26,305 nt of DNA, taken from IMG/VR virus record IMGVR_UViG_3300023184_002390, positions 1 through 26,305 of that record. One strand, written 5' to 3'. Source of the DNA: a virus. This document shows positions 5,606 to 14,310 of this stretch, one piece after another. How positions within the stretch are numbered: the stretch's first letter is position 1; every line of letters starts with the position of its first letter. A program made the position numbers and the translations under genes. The notes beneath the pieces were generated by a model. That model ran no database searches and was not told where the DNA came from. It saw nothing but the letters and a program-made list of their open reading frames with translations.

Positions 5606-6994
5606 ATGACAGCACAAACATATTTGCTTACCAATACCAATGCTGTTAATAGTATATCTATACAGCGGTTTTCATTCACAGATGATTCGAATGTTCAGCA
5701 CCAAGCTGATTTATCCAATTTTAATGAATCGAGTGGTTATACAGGAAACAACACATTAAAAACAGTGGTAAAAACCTATGCCACTGGTGGATATTTAAGA
5801 AAGCACCTTACCCAAGATAGTCACAACAGGACAGTTTATTACAGCACACACACCGGCTCGGCATTAACTATAAGGAATACCGTGGGACATTTATTTGATT
5901 ATCCCAATGGAGTTCAAGCAGGATGGGTAGCCAGTGGCGGAACTGGTTACGATGGTTTAAGGGTTGTATCGGTAACTGATGACAGACATCTAGTAATGAG
6001 TGGAACGCCATCATCGACACCGATAGATGGTGACAGTATTATATTTTCTACCTCAACATATATATTAGTATTAGATGATACAACCACATTGGCCGCAAAT
6101 TGGACAATAACTGAAAATGGATATACTCCGCCTCCTAGTGGAGCACCTGCATACATTATAAGTGTAATAGATTCAACGCACATTCAAGTGAACAGACTTC
6201 CTGACACTACTCCAACCTATGGTAGTGGCAATGGTGCTTGGATATATTTCACCACTGCATCTAATTTTTTAACATTTAGTCAAACTACATCGGGATTATC
6301 AGGTGGGTGGACTGCTCAAGGAAATGGTTACAGTGGTCAAAGTGTAGTTTCAATTGTTAATGACTATACAGTTATAATGAGTGACATGCCTGATAGTGTT
6401 CCAACTTCTAGTGGGGCAATAACATTCACAGATCCTAATCCTATGCTAACCCTAGGGCCATTTGAGTCTGCGACATTCACTGTAGATTATTCAACTCCTA
6501 CACATTTACAGGGTAATAATTATCCTGCCACTGTAACAGTTTATGCCAAAGAAGGTTCGTCTAACCTTACAAGGATAGCCTACAATTTTATTAACATAAA
6601 TCAAGCAGCAACTCAAGTACCAACATACTTGGGGGGTACTAATGGCAGGTCTGGTTATACTTTCACTGTTCAAACATTTACAACTTTTGATAATACCTAT
6701 GGTGTACAAACCGTAACCGTAGTTACCAATGATCAAACAGGACAAAGTTATGCCGTAACAGGTATAGCGTCAAATCCAGATGGAGACACTTCAATATCAA
6801 TCAGTACGGCAATTAGCACTGGTAATGATCCAGCTAGTCAAGCCGCAGCCGCCGCTAGCGCCGCAGCCGCAGCCGCAGCCGCAGCCGCAGCCGCAGCCGC
6901 ACCCGCAGCATCCGCTGATGGAGTTGGTGATGGTGTAGGTGATGGTGTAGGTGACAGTACATCACCATCGGTGGGTGTAGGTGTAGGAGAATAA
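5606..6994 (+). CDS. repetitive tail-fibre-like protein with poly-Ala and GVGD tail
   Basis: This is a 462-aa beta-rich protein. Residues about 107-276 contain three imperfect repeats of one unit (for example 'GWVASGGTGYDGLRVVSVTDD...MSGTP', 'NWTITENGYTPPP...IISVIDS', 'GGWTAQGNGYSGQSVVSIVND...MSDMP'), followed by a beta-sandwich-like region up to about 385. The C-terminus is unusual: five Ala, a Ser, then 14 Ala (419-432), then P-A-A-S-A-D and GVGD repeats ending in GVGVGE. The poly-Ala is coded by a GCCGCA microsatellite. The tail may be a flexible spacer or a sheet/coil-forming tether. It begins 4 bases after the previous stop with no clear Shine-Dalgarno sequence, suggesting translational coupling. 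A virion fibre role is inferred from composition and neighbours. Confidence 0.6.
   Translation: MTAQTYLLTNTNAVNSISIQRFSFTDDSNVQHQADLSNFNESSGYTGNNTLKTVVKTYATGGYLRKHLTQDSHNRTVYYSTHTGSALTIRNTVGHLFDYPNGVQAGWVASGGTGYDGLRVVSVTDDRHLVMSGTPSSTPIDGDSIIFSTSTYILVLDDTTTLAANWTITENGYTPPPSGAPAYIISVIDSTHIQVNRLPDTTPTYGSGNGAWIYFTTASNFLTFSQTTSGLSGGWTAQGNGYSGQSVVSIVNDYTVIMSDMPDSVPTSSGAITFTDPNPMLTLGPFESATFTVDYSTPTHLQGNNYPATVTVYAKEGSSNLTRIAYNFININQAATQVPTYLGGTNGRSGYTFTVQTFTTFDNTYGVQTVTVVTNDQTGQSYAVTGIASNPDGDTSISISTAISTGNDPASQAAAAASAAAAAAAAAAAAAAPAASADGVGDGVGDGVGDSTSPSVGVGVGE
6860..6901 (+). repeat. GCCGCA microsatellite, seven perfect units
   Basis: Seven perfect tandem copies of the GC-only-but-one hexamer GCCGCA lie inside an AT-rich gene and code for Ala-Ala each time. 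Related imperfect units flank it (6842-6856, 6902-6910). Unit gain or loss would change linker length without shifting the frame. Confidence 0.9.
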
Positions 6995-6995
6995 A

Positions 6996-8441
6996 ATGGC
7001 AGATTCATTTGACGTCAATATAAACATAGGTAGTGAATTGGGATTTACCATACAAACCGGCACGAATCTACTTGCCTATACTCCACAGATTCAAACGGTA
7101 TTAAATTTAAATGGTGATAGATTTACCACTGCTAGTTTTACTCAATCTGTGGGTTCTTTAATACAAGTGACCTCATTATCAGATTTTGAATTTCCTCTAT
7201 ATACAATAAGTAATAGCCAAACAGTAACTATTTCTAACGTTGGATTATCTGCTTTAACTATCACTAATATCTTATATTCTCAAAACCCAGATGTATCTCC
7301 AGTATTTTGGATTACTCCTCCAACTATTGCAAATCCTATTATAATTGCTCCGGGAGCTAGTTCAACAATTGGTATCGCCTATGTATCATTTGCTTCTGGA
7401 GTATTTGACAACTATATTATTTTTAGATCAAATAATGCAACCGGATCGTATTATAAACTTGAAACACATCAACTAGTCGGTGTATCTACCGGATTTACAA
7501 TCAGTCCTAGTGGATTTAATACTACTACAACATTGATAAATCATGTTGATACAGTTAGTTATAATATAACTGCTATAGTCAATACAGCTCCGTATCCAGG
7601 ATATATTATTCCATTAGAGCCTTCTTTAAAGGGCAGTCGAGCATGGAGTATAATAAGAAACAGTTCTAATGTAGTTAGAGTACAGTTTGATCCTAGTGAG
7701 GTGAATAATGTTAATGGAACTTATATATCTACATTAACAGTTGTGGCGGCGGGTATTACACGTACTGTGACAAATACAGCAACTATAAACATAGACTATA
7801 CTGCTAACAAACATATAGCAGGATGGATAAGTCCTGCAAGTCATTATAATAGTATCGTGGGTATAAGTTATGATCTTGAAGACAATCAAAGAATTCTCAC
7901 TATAGGTGTAGGCATGGGCGGGGATGGAGTACCTATATACGGAGCAGGTGGTAGTAGATATGCCAATGTAGATTATCTAGGATTGGGAGCAAGTTCAGTA
8001 GTCACACCATATCCATTTTGGGCCAAAGTATATAAGATACCATTTATCGGATCCAAACAAGTATATCACAGTAATGATTATGTAGTTAAAACAACATCAA
8101 GTTTAGATTACAGTAGTTATTTTGGAGAATATCGTGCGCCCGGATCAATGTTTATTGTTGAAGATGATGGGTACGGATCTATCAAAATTGAAATAAATCA
8201 TCTAAGAGATCTCATAGGAGATGAGGATGAGATACTCAGCACTACATTAAAGAATTTAACTAGAGCATTCCATTATTATTCTAATGTGGATATACAAGGT
8301 AGATATGCTCCGTTACCTACAGAGTATATTGCTCCTAATGCATTGAATACTGCTACAACTAATTTATTCCTTGGTTTTGATTATAATACAAGAGATAAGG
8401 TAGGATCAGTTAATGCTTCAATAGTAGTTCTTCCTGTCTAA
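6996..8441 (+). CDS. virion structural protein with ASH/Hydin-like Ig domain
   Basis: This 481-aa protein follows the preceding stop by one base and has a GGAGA ribosome site. Residues about 60-165 ('FPLYTISNSQTVTISNVGLSALTITNI...PPTIANPIIIAPGASSTIGIAYVS...YIIFRSNN') match the pattern of ASH/Hydin-type Ig-like domains, with the typical 'vtisNvG...l.i...i...' start and 'PG.s..i.v.y' strand. The rest is beta-rich, and the C-terminal 180 residues are Gly/Tyr/Ser-rich ('GVGMGGDGVPIYGAGGSRYANVDYLGLGASS'). No catalytic motif is seen. Position after two fibre-like genes suggests a tail appendage. The Ig-like call is by eye and should be treated as moderate. Confidence 0.55.
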   Translation: MADSFDVNINIGSELGFTIQTGTNLLAYTPQIQTVLNLNGDRFTTASFTQSVGSLIQVTSLSDFEFPLYTISNSQTVTISNVGLSALTITNILYSQNPDVSPVFWITPPTIANPIIIAPGASSTIGIAYVSFASGVFDNYIIFRSNNATGSYYKLETHQLVGVSTGFTISPSGFNTTTTLINHVDTVSYNITAIVNTAPYPGYIIPLEPSLKGSRAWSIIRNSSNVVRVQFDPSEVNNVNGTYISTLTVVAAGITRTVTNTATINIDYTANKHIAGWISPASHYNSIVGISYDLEDNQRILTIGVGMGGDGVPIYGAGGSRYANVDYLGLGASSVVTPYPFWAKVYKIPFIGSKQVYHSNDYVVKTTSSLDYSSYFGEYRAPGSMFIVEDDGYGSIKIEINHLRDLIGDEDEILSTTLKNLTRAFHYYSNVDIQGRYAPLPTEYIAPNALNTATTNLFLGFDYNTRDKVGSVNASIVVLPV

Positions 8442-8480
8442 TTTAAAAACATCAATTATATACTAGGATAATTAGTATAT

Positions 8481-10049
8481 ATGTTAGATGTAGTTCAAAT
8501 ACCCTCAAATGAAATAGCAGCCATAGAATGGAATGGTGATCATATAGATTATGACACACAACTGCATGAATTGGGTTCTGACTATGATGAGTTCATAGTA
8601 ATAAATCCTTGGTTAGAAGATAAAAGTTTAATTCATTATATAGAATATATTCCATCAACATATAAATGTGTAATGTGGAATTACCAAGGCAATTGGGTAG
8701 CTAAATTCTTCAATAGTGATTGGACATACGACTTAGGTTATGAAGTAATTGAAATAGTCAAACCTAAGTTCATTTGGAATAAGAATCCAAATCTTGATAA
8801 ATTAATAACATTTGAAGATGATCCATTTGGAAATTTTGAGCCCGACTATTGGGATAACTCATATGAATTAGTTTGGTATTTAGATCCCAAAGTAAATCCA
8901 ACTAATAATAAAGTTTGGGCCATAAGCTGTCGTGCAATCGGCAATGAAAACATCGGTACCAAGGATATGGGATATGTAATGCCCTTGCTCAATATTGAAT
9001 ATAATAGCGATCTTCCTGACCTAGGAGTAGATATAGATCAGTGCTATCCTGCTTATTGGGAATTAGATAAGGAATGTGCTTGGGAATTGGATCCTGTACA
9101 TACTCCCAATAAGCGTATGTGGGTAATAAAATTTAGTCCTGCATATAGAAACCCATCGGGGTGGTTGTGGTATGGAACTATTTCTCCAGAATATCATGTA
9201 GTTCATAATCCCGAATTACCTAAAATGAATTATGATGTAGATTATGTTATACCATGGCATGATCTAGATTACGAGCATGTTTGGTATCTTGATGATCAAT
9301 ATACAACCTGGGTATTTAAAATATATGCTTCTAAAGATCTAGTAGGTACTAAAGAATTATATATACCCAATCCGGATGTTGTTTTTATTAGTTACAATGA
9401 ATCTAATGCGGAAGAAAATTGGCAAAGGTTATTAGAGAAAGCACCTAATGCAATGAGAGTAGATGGTGTTAAGGGTATATTTAAAGCTCACAAAGCTGCT
9501 GCCAAATTAGTTAAGACTGATATGTTCTATGTAGTAGATGGTGATGCTTATATAAAAGATAATTTTAACTTTGATTATCAACCTAGCCTGCATAATAGAG
9601 ATTGTACTCACATATGGAAAGCTAAGAATCCTATTAATGGATTAGTATATGGATATGGTGGAGTTAAATTGTTTTCAACTCAGGTAATGAGAAAAGCACG
9701 GTCTTGGAAAACATTAGATCTATCAACTACAGTAATTGATAAACTTAAACTCATAGATGTTGTTAGTAATATAACAGCATTTGATACAGATCCTAAATCA
9801 GTTTGGCGAAGTGCATTTAGAGAATGTGTAAAATTGTGTTATAATGTTTTAGTAGATTCTAATGATAAAGAAAGCCAAAAAAGATTAGACAAATGGCTAA
9901 CAGGTGGAGAGAATCATCAATATGGACAATATGCAAGAGATGCTGCTAGGTTAGCCATAGAATGGACTAATGAAAATCATAATGATCTAACTACCCTACA
10001 GTTGGTAAATGATCGCCAATGGATAGAGAACAAATTTAATAATGAGTAA
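8481..10049 (+). CDS. glycosyltransferase-like protein with N-terminal repeats
   Basis: This is a 522-aa protein. The C-terminal half (from about residue 299: 'DVVFISYNESNAEENWQRLLEKAP') has a GT-A-like nucleotide-sugar fold pattern: a first strand, a helix, 'VDGVKGIFKAHKAAAKLVKTDMFYVVDGDAYI' with a D-x-D motif at D353-G-D355, and a Trp-containing acceptor region after it. Residues about 121-297 hold three diverged copies of a Trp/Asp/Pro-rich module around the motif 'Y-x-x-x-W-x-L-D-P...W-x-I/F-K' (for example 'YELVWYLDP', 'KECAWELDP', 'YEHVWYLDD'). These may be a binding array. It starts the decoration operon and overlaps the next gene by 8 bp. Similar proteins are common in T4-like aquatic phages. 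The acceptor is unknown. Confidence 0.65.
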   Translation: MLDVVQIPSNEIAAIEWNGDHIDYDTQLHELGSDYDEFIVINPWLEDKSLIHYIEYIPSTYKCVMWNYQGNWVAKFFNSDWTYDLGYEVIEIVKPKFIWNKNPNLDKLITFEDDPFGNFEPDYWDNSYELVWYLDPKVNPTNNKVWAISCRAIGNENIGTKDMGYVMPLLNIEYNSDLPDLGVDIDQCYPAYWELDKECAWELDPVHTPNKRMWVIKFSPAYRNPSGWLWYGTISPEYHVVHNPELPKMNYDVDYVIPWHDLDYEHVWYLDDQYTTWVFKIYASKDLVGTKELYIPNPDVVFISYNESNAEENWQRLLEKAPNAMRVDGVKGIFKAHKAAAKLVKTDMFYVVDGDAYIKDNFNFDYQPSLHNRDCTHIWKAKNPINGLVYGYGGVKLFSTQVMRKARSWKTLDLSTTVIDKLKLIDVVSNITAFDTDPKSVWRSAFRECVKLCYNVLVDSNDKESQKRLDKWLTGGENHQYGQYARDAARLAIEWTNENHNDLTTLQLVNDRQWIENKFNNE

Positions 10050-11421
10050 TGAACAAAGAATAGAAGTTCTCAAAAATAAAGTAATTAAGATAAACTCAGT
10101 AAGTCCTAGCTTCTGTACAGCTAAATGGTTACAAACTACTTTATATTTGCAAAATGGATACAATCATAGTTGCCATCATCCTGGGCCACATAAAATACCT
10201 GTAGATGAAGTGTTGGCTGATCCAGCAGCATTACATAATTCAAGTTATAAAAAAGATCAACGTAAGATGATGTTAGAAGGTCAAAGGCCCAGCGAATGTG
10301 AATATTGCTGGAACATTGAAGATTTAAACAAAGACTATTTTTCTGATAGACATTACAAAACTAGTGATTACTGGGCATGGGATAGATTTGATGAAGTTGC
10401 TAGATCTAATTGGTCCGATAACATCAATCCTGCATATTTAGAAGTAAGTTTCTCTAATGCTTGCAATCTTAAATGTGCATATTGTAGTCCAGAGATTAGT
10501 TCTAAATGGTTAGAAGAGATTGAACGCTATGGTCCGTATCCTAGTGGGTTAGGCGACTTAACTTGGTTAAAAGATACTGGCAGATATCCTTACAAAGCAA
10601 GAGAAGTAAATCCATATGTTGATGCATTTTGGAGTTGGTTCCCCGATATATATAAAGACTTAAAAGTGTTTCGTGTAACTGGCGGTGAGCCTTTAATGAG
10701 TAAAGACCTATGGAAATTATTAGATTGGATTATAGAAAATCCCAATGATCAATTAGAGTTAGCTATTAACAGCAACATGTGTAATGATAAAATATTAATT
10801 AATAAGTTTATTGAGAAACTTAATTTAGTTCAAAGTAAAGTTAGACGTCTTATTGTTTTTACCAGTATTGAAAGTATAGAACAACAAGCGGAATATGCTA
10901 GATTTGGAATGAATTATAAACAATGGTTACGCAATGTAAATTTGTTATTAGAAAATACACAGGTTGAATTGGGTATAATGACCACTATGAATATATTAAG
11001 TGTAAATCATACTACTGATCTAATAGATTTAGTAATGAACTTACGTGCTACATTTAATAAATCAAATGACGACACTAGGATACATTTAAGTTTTAATATT
11101 CTTCGTTGGCCTCCTATATTAGATATTAGATTGTTGCCCAATGATTATAAACAACAACTTGCCAAAGACATTTTAGCTAAAGGTAATTGGTGGACTAAGT
11201 TTGAAAATGGAACTACATTTTCTAAACTATATTTAGAAGAACTAGATCAGTTAAAACGTTTCTGTGATTATATGAACAGTGATATAGATGAAGTAGAATG
11301 TAATACGCATCGAAAGAATTTTATTGATTTTGTAAATGAATATGATAAAAGAAAAGGAACAGATTTTTTAAAAACATTCCCCCATTTAGAATCTATATAT
11401 TATGATTGGAATAACTTGTGA
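10042..11421 (+). CDS. radical SAM enzyme 1, SPASM/twitch-like cysteines N-terminal
   Basis: This 459-aa protein has the radical SAM core signature C141-x3-C145-x2-C148 ('NACNLKCAYCS') and 'VTGGEPLM' for SAM binding. Ahead of it, residues 24-90 carry C25, C44, C86 and C89 in the arrangement 'FCTAKW...SCHH...LEGQRPSECEYCW', which is the SPASM/twitch auxiliary-cluster pattern normally found after the core. Here it comes first. Such enzymes usually alter peptide side chains or similar substrates using 5'-deoxyadenosyl radicals, and need [4Fe-4S] clusters. It overlaps the preceding gene by 8 bp and the next by 4 bp. It is the closest paralogue of the following gene. The substrate is unknown. Confidence 0.85.
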   Translation: MSNEQRIEVLKNKVIKINSVSPSFCTAKWLQTTLYLQNGYNHSCHHPGPHKIPVDEVLADPAALHNSSYKKDQRKMMLEGQRPSECEYCWNIEDLNKDYFSDRHYKTSDYWAWDRFDEVARSNWSDNINPAYLEVSFSNACNLKCAYCSPEISSKWLEEIERYGPYPSGLGDLTWLKDTGRYPYKAREVNPYVDAFWSWFPDIYKDLKVFRVTGGEPLMSKDLWKLLDWIIENPNDQLELAINSNMCNDKILINKFIEKLNLVQSKVRRLIVFTSIESIEQQAEYARFGMNYKQWLRNVNLLLENTQVELGIMTTMNILSVNHTTDLIDLVMNLRATFNKSNDDTRIHLSFNILRWPPILDIRLLPNDYKQQLAKDILAKGNWWTKFENGTTFSKLYLEELDQLKRFCDYMNSDIDEVECNTHRKNFIDFVNEYDKRKGTDFLKTFPHLESIYYDWNNL

Positions 11422-12998
11422 AAAAAACAGACGAAACATATGTAGAATATAGGAATAGAGCAATTGATTCTATTAGTCCTAGTTTCTGCGGAGCAAAATG
11501 GTATAATGCAACAGTTTGGTTAGGCAGTGGAAGTACAGCAAGTTGTCACCATCCGCCTGCACATAAGATACCGTTAGAAGAATTAGCCCGTAGTCCAAAA
11601 GCCCTACACAATACTGAATATAAAAAGTTAGTAAGAGAGCAAATGCTTAGAGGCGAACAACCAGAAGAGTGTGACTACTGCTGGAAAATTGAAGGATTAA
11701 GCAAAGACACAATTAGTGATCGTGTTTATAAGAGTATAATTTATTCTGATCAAGATCTAATAGATGCAAAAACTGTATTTGGCAGTAAGATTGATGTAGA
11801 TTTAAAAACATTAGAGATAGCATTTGATGCTAACTGTAATTTTGCCTGTAGTTATTGTAATCCTAGTTTCAGTACAACATGGATGGCAGATGTTAAGACT
11901 AATGGGCCTTATCAAAATCTAGTAAGCGACGGCGCCGGAGCATTTCAACAAGACGGAACATGGGCACAACCTTACGGTATTAAAAACAAAGACAATCCAT
12001 ACGTAGCAGCATTTTGGAAATGGTGGGAAGGTGACCTACAACATAGTTTAAAAGAGTTGCGGGTCACTGGTGGTGAAGCAACCATGAGTCAAGACTTTTG
12101 GAAACTAATGGATTGGTGGGAACAGCATCCTGAATGTAAAGTTGCGTTAGCCGTTAATAGTAATCTAGGAGCAACACCTAAATTAATTAAAAGGTTGTGC
12201 AATGCAACACATAGTTTCAAGAGCTTTGATCTTTACACCAGTAATGAAAGTTATGGAACTCATGCAGAATACATTAGAGACGGACTCAATTGGGAAACTT
12301 GGATATCTAATTTACGTATGATGATTGAACAAGGCAATTGTCGTGCAACACATATGATGATGACTATTAATAGTTTGTCGTTATTCAGCATTACTGAGTT
12401 TATGGATGAAATGTTAAAGTTACGTAAAGAATTTGGACGCAGACATTGTACAATGAGTTTTAATATATTGCGTTTCCCTAGCTTCATGAGTCCATTAACA
12501 TTACCACAACCTATTAGGAATCAGATAGCAGACAAACTTGAAACTTGGATTACTACCAAATGGGAAGAGCAAGGCAACTCAGACGGACAAGGTACAGGCC
12601 TAATACATCAAATGGAATATGATAGCATCAAACGTATGCTACCTTATCTACGTGAGTTAGATGTTGGACATAATCAAACAAGTAGTTTAGAAACTAGAGA
12701 GCGTGACTTCAAAAGTTTCTTTATGCAGTATGATCAACGTAGAGGTAAAGATTTTAAAACAACATTTCCTGAACTATCAGAATGGTATGATTCTATCCCA
12801 GTTACTGACCTAACTCCCTTAACTGAATTCATAGATGGAGATAGTACTAAAGGATGGGGACACGCCGATAGATTAGTTGAGAAAGCCAATAAGGAAGGTT
12901 GGATATTGAAACCAACTGGAGAAAATCCAGGAAGTCAAACATATAAACAACCTGCCGTAGGTGCTCCTATTAGATTTTACAAAAAGAAAAATGTCTAA
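11418..12998 (+). CDS. radical SAM enzyme 2, SPASM/twitch-like cysteines N-terminal
   Basis: This 526-aa protein starts with GTG (GTGA overlap with the previous stop). The core cysteines are C140-x3-C144-x2-C147 ('NCNFACSYCN') with 'VTGGEATM'. The N-terminal auxiliary cysteines are C24, C43, C85 and C88 ('FCGAKW...SCHHP...LRGEQPEECDYCWK'). It shares the residue order of enzyme 1 throughout (for example 'SPSFC.AKW', 'CHHP..HKIP', 'ALHN..YKK'), so the two arose by duplication. A C-terminal extension of about 70 residues past the shared region ends in a Lys-rich tail. Radical chemistry on a protein or glycan is expected. The ATG of the third enzyme lies within its last codons. Confidence 0.85.
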   Translation: MKKTDETYVEYRNRAIDSISPSFCGAKWYNATVWLGSGSTASCHHPPAHKIPLEELARSPKALHNTEYKKLVREQMLRGEQPEECDYCWKIEGLSKDTISDRVYKSIIYSDQDLIDAKTVFGSKIDVDLKTLEIAFDANCNFACSYCNPSFSTTWMADVKTNGPYQNLVSDGAGAFQQDGTWAQPYGIKNKDNPYVAAFWKWWEGDLQHSLKELRVTGGEATMSQDFWKLMDWWEQHPECKVALAVNSNLGATPKLIKRLCNATHSFKSFDLYTSNESYGTHAEYIRDGLNWETWISNLRMMIEQGNCRATHMMMTINSLSLFSITEFMDEMLKLRKEFGRRHCTMSFNILRFPSFMSPLTLPQPIRNQIADKLETWITTKWEEQGNSDGQGTGLIHQMEYDSIKRMLPYLRELDVGHNQTSSLETRERDFKSFFMQYDQRRGKDFKTTFPELSEWYDSIPVTDLTPLTEFIDGDSTKGWGHADRLVEKANKEGWILKPTGENPGSQTYKQPAVGAPIRFYKKKNV

Positions 12999-14310
12999 TC
13001 CATATTTTTGTACAGCACCATGGACACACACTTATCTCAGTCCGCAAACTGAGCGTAGGATATGTTGTGCCAGTAGAGAGCAAGCTACTTGGCAAAGACA
13101 ATATATTGATCAAAATAGTGATGCTATTAATAAAGAATATAAACCTGTTACATTGGAAGAACATTGGAACAGCGAACATATGATGAGTGTTCGTAAAAGA
13201 ATACTTGCAGGAGAAGCAATTCCAGAATGTCAAGTATGTAATGACAACCTATTAAATTTATATACCTATAGAGATTATTTCACTAAAACATTGTTTCCAC
13301 ATAAGGTTAATGACATATTGTCTAATACAGATGAGCATGGATTTACTACATTAAAGCCAGTAAGTTTTGATTATAGAATATACAATCTATGTAATTTCAA
13401 ATGTCGTATGTGTGGAGAACAATTAAGTAGTGCATGGGAAACTGAAAAACGCACAATGGGCATGTGGAATCCTAAACGCGACTTCTGGATGGTTGATGAA
13501 GCCAAAGCAAAGATAGAAGAATTCCAAAGTTCTGTATGCGAAGAAGAATTATGGGAATCAGTTAAAAACAATACCATTGAAGAAATATACTGGGTAGGTG
13601 GAGAACCACTCATGTATCAAATACATTGGGATGTTATGCAGTATCTAGTCAAATCAGGACATAGTAAAAATGTCACAGTTAGATACAATACTAATCTAAG
13701 TAGAACAAAGTATAAAGGTATTAACCTTTATGATCTATTGCCTCATTTTAAAAATGTTAATATGTGCTGTAGTCAAGATGCTACAGGAAAAGTTGCAGAA
13801 TGGATAAGAACGGGACTCAAATGGGACGAATGGCTTGAAAATTTTAAAGCAGGTATATTTCTAAACGAGATGTTTAATATCAATGGAATGGTAATTGATG
13901 TTACATTAACATTACCGGGTATGTTGGATATGAAACGACTCATCGATCTAGCATTAGAATTAGGTGTTGCAAGTTATGTAAAAATATCATTTGATTTTGA
14001 TCCTAGTGCTATCATGAGTCCAATGTGTTTGCCTAGAGATATACTTAATGAGATATGCGATGATTTAATAGAATACGAATCTCGTGTAGGTAATCAATTG
14101 ACAAAAATATACAGTGAAACTTTTAAAGATATGAAGACTCGCCCTACATTTGAAGACAAATATGGTAATGAATTCAAACAGGGATTACTTAACGGTAAAC
14201 GTCGATATGATAGAATTGCAGAGTTTAGGAAAGATAAAGATAATATCACAATTGAGCAAATATTTGCAAGAAATTCTAAAGTATTAGAGTGGTGGGATAA
14301 TATAAAATGA
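12991..14310 (+). CDS. radical SAM enzyme 3, SPASM/twitch-like cysteines N-terminal
   Basis: I start at the ATG at 12991 (MSNPYFCTAPW), giving 439 aa; an upstream GTG at 12961 would add ten residues read from the previous gene and looks spurious. The N-terminal segment is a textbook SPASM-like string: 'FCTAPW' (C7), 'RICCAS' (C25, C26), 'LEEHWNSEHMMSVRKRILAGEAIPECQVCN' (C80, C83). The core is C134-x3-C138-x2-C141 ('LCNFKCRMCG') with 'VGGEPLM'. It is more distant from enzymes 1 and 2 than they are from each other. It is translationally coupled to both neighbours (8-bp and 4-bp overlaps). Confidence 0.85.
   Translation: MSNPYFCTAPWTHTYLSPQTERRICCASREQATWQRQYIDQNSDAINKEYKPVTLEEHWNSEHMMSVRKRILAGEAIPECQVCNDNLLNLYTYRDYFTKTLFPHKVNDILSNTDEHGFTTLKPVSFDYRIYNLCNFKCRMCGEQLSSAWETEKRTMGMWNPKRDFWMVDEAKAKIEEFQSSVCEEELWESVKNNTIEEIYWVGGEPLMYQIHWDVMQYLVKSGHSKNVTVRYNTNLSRTKYKGINLYDLLPHFKNVNMCCSQDATGKVAEWIRTGLKWDEWLENFKAGIFLNEMFNINGMVIDVTLTLPGMLDMKRLIDLALELGVASYVKISFDFDPSAIMSPMCLPRDILNEICDDLIEYESRVGNQLTKIYSETFKDMKTRPTFEDKYGNEFKQGLLNGKRRYDRIAEFRKDKDNITIEQIFARNSKVLEWWDNIK

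Noticed and set aside
6839-6910. Poly-Ala run as a sequencing or frame artefact
   Set aside because: The frame stays open on both sides, and the GVGD end and the next gene's ribosome site follow in a normal way.
12961-12990. GTG start that adds ten residues to radical SAM enzyme 3
   Set aside because: It reads out-of-frame codons of the previous gene; the ATG at 12991 gives the family's usual short 'NPYFCTAPW' start.
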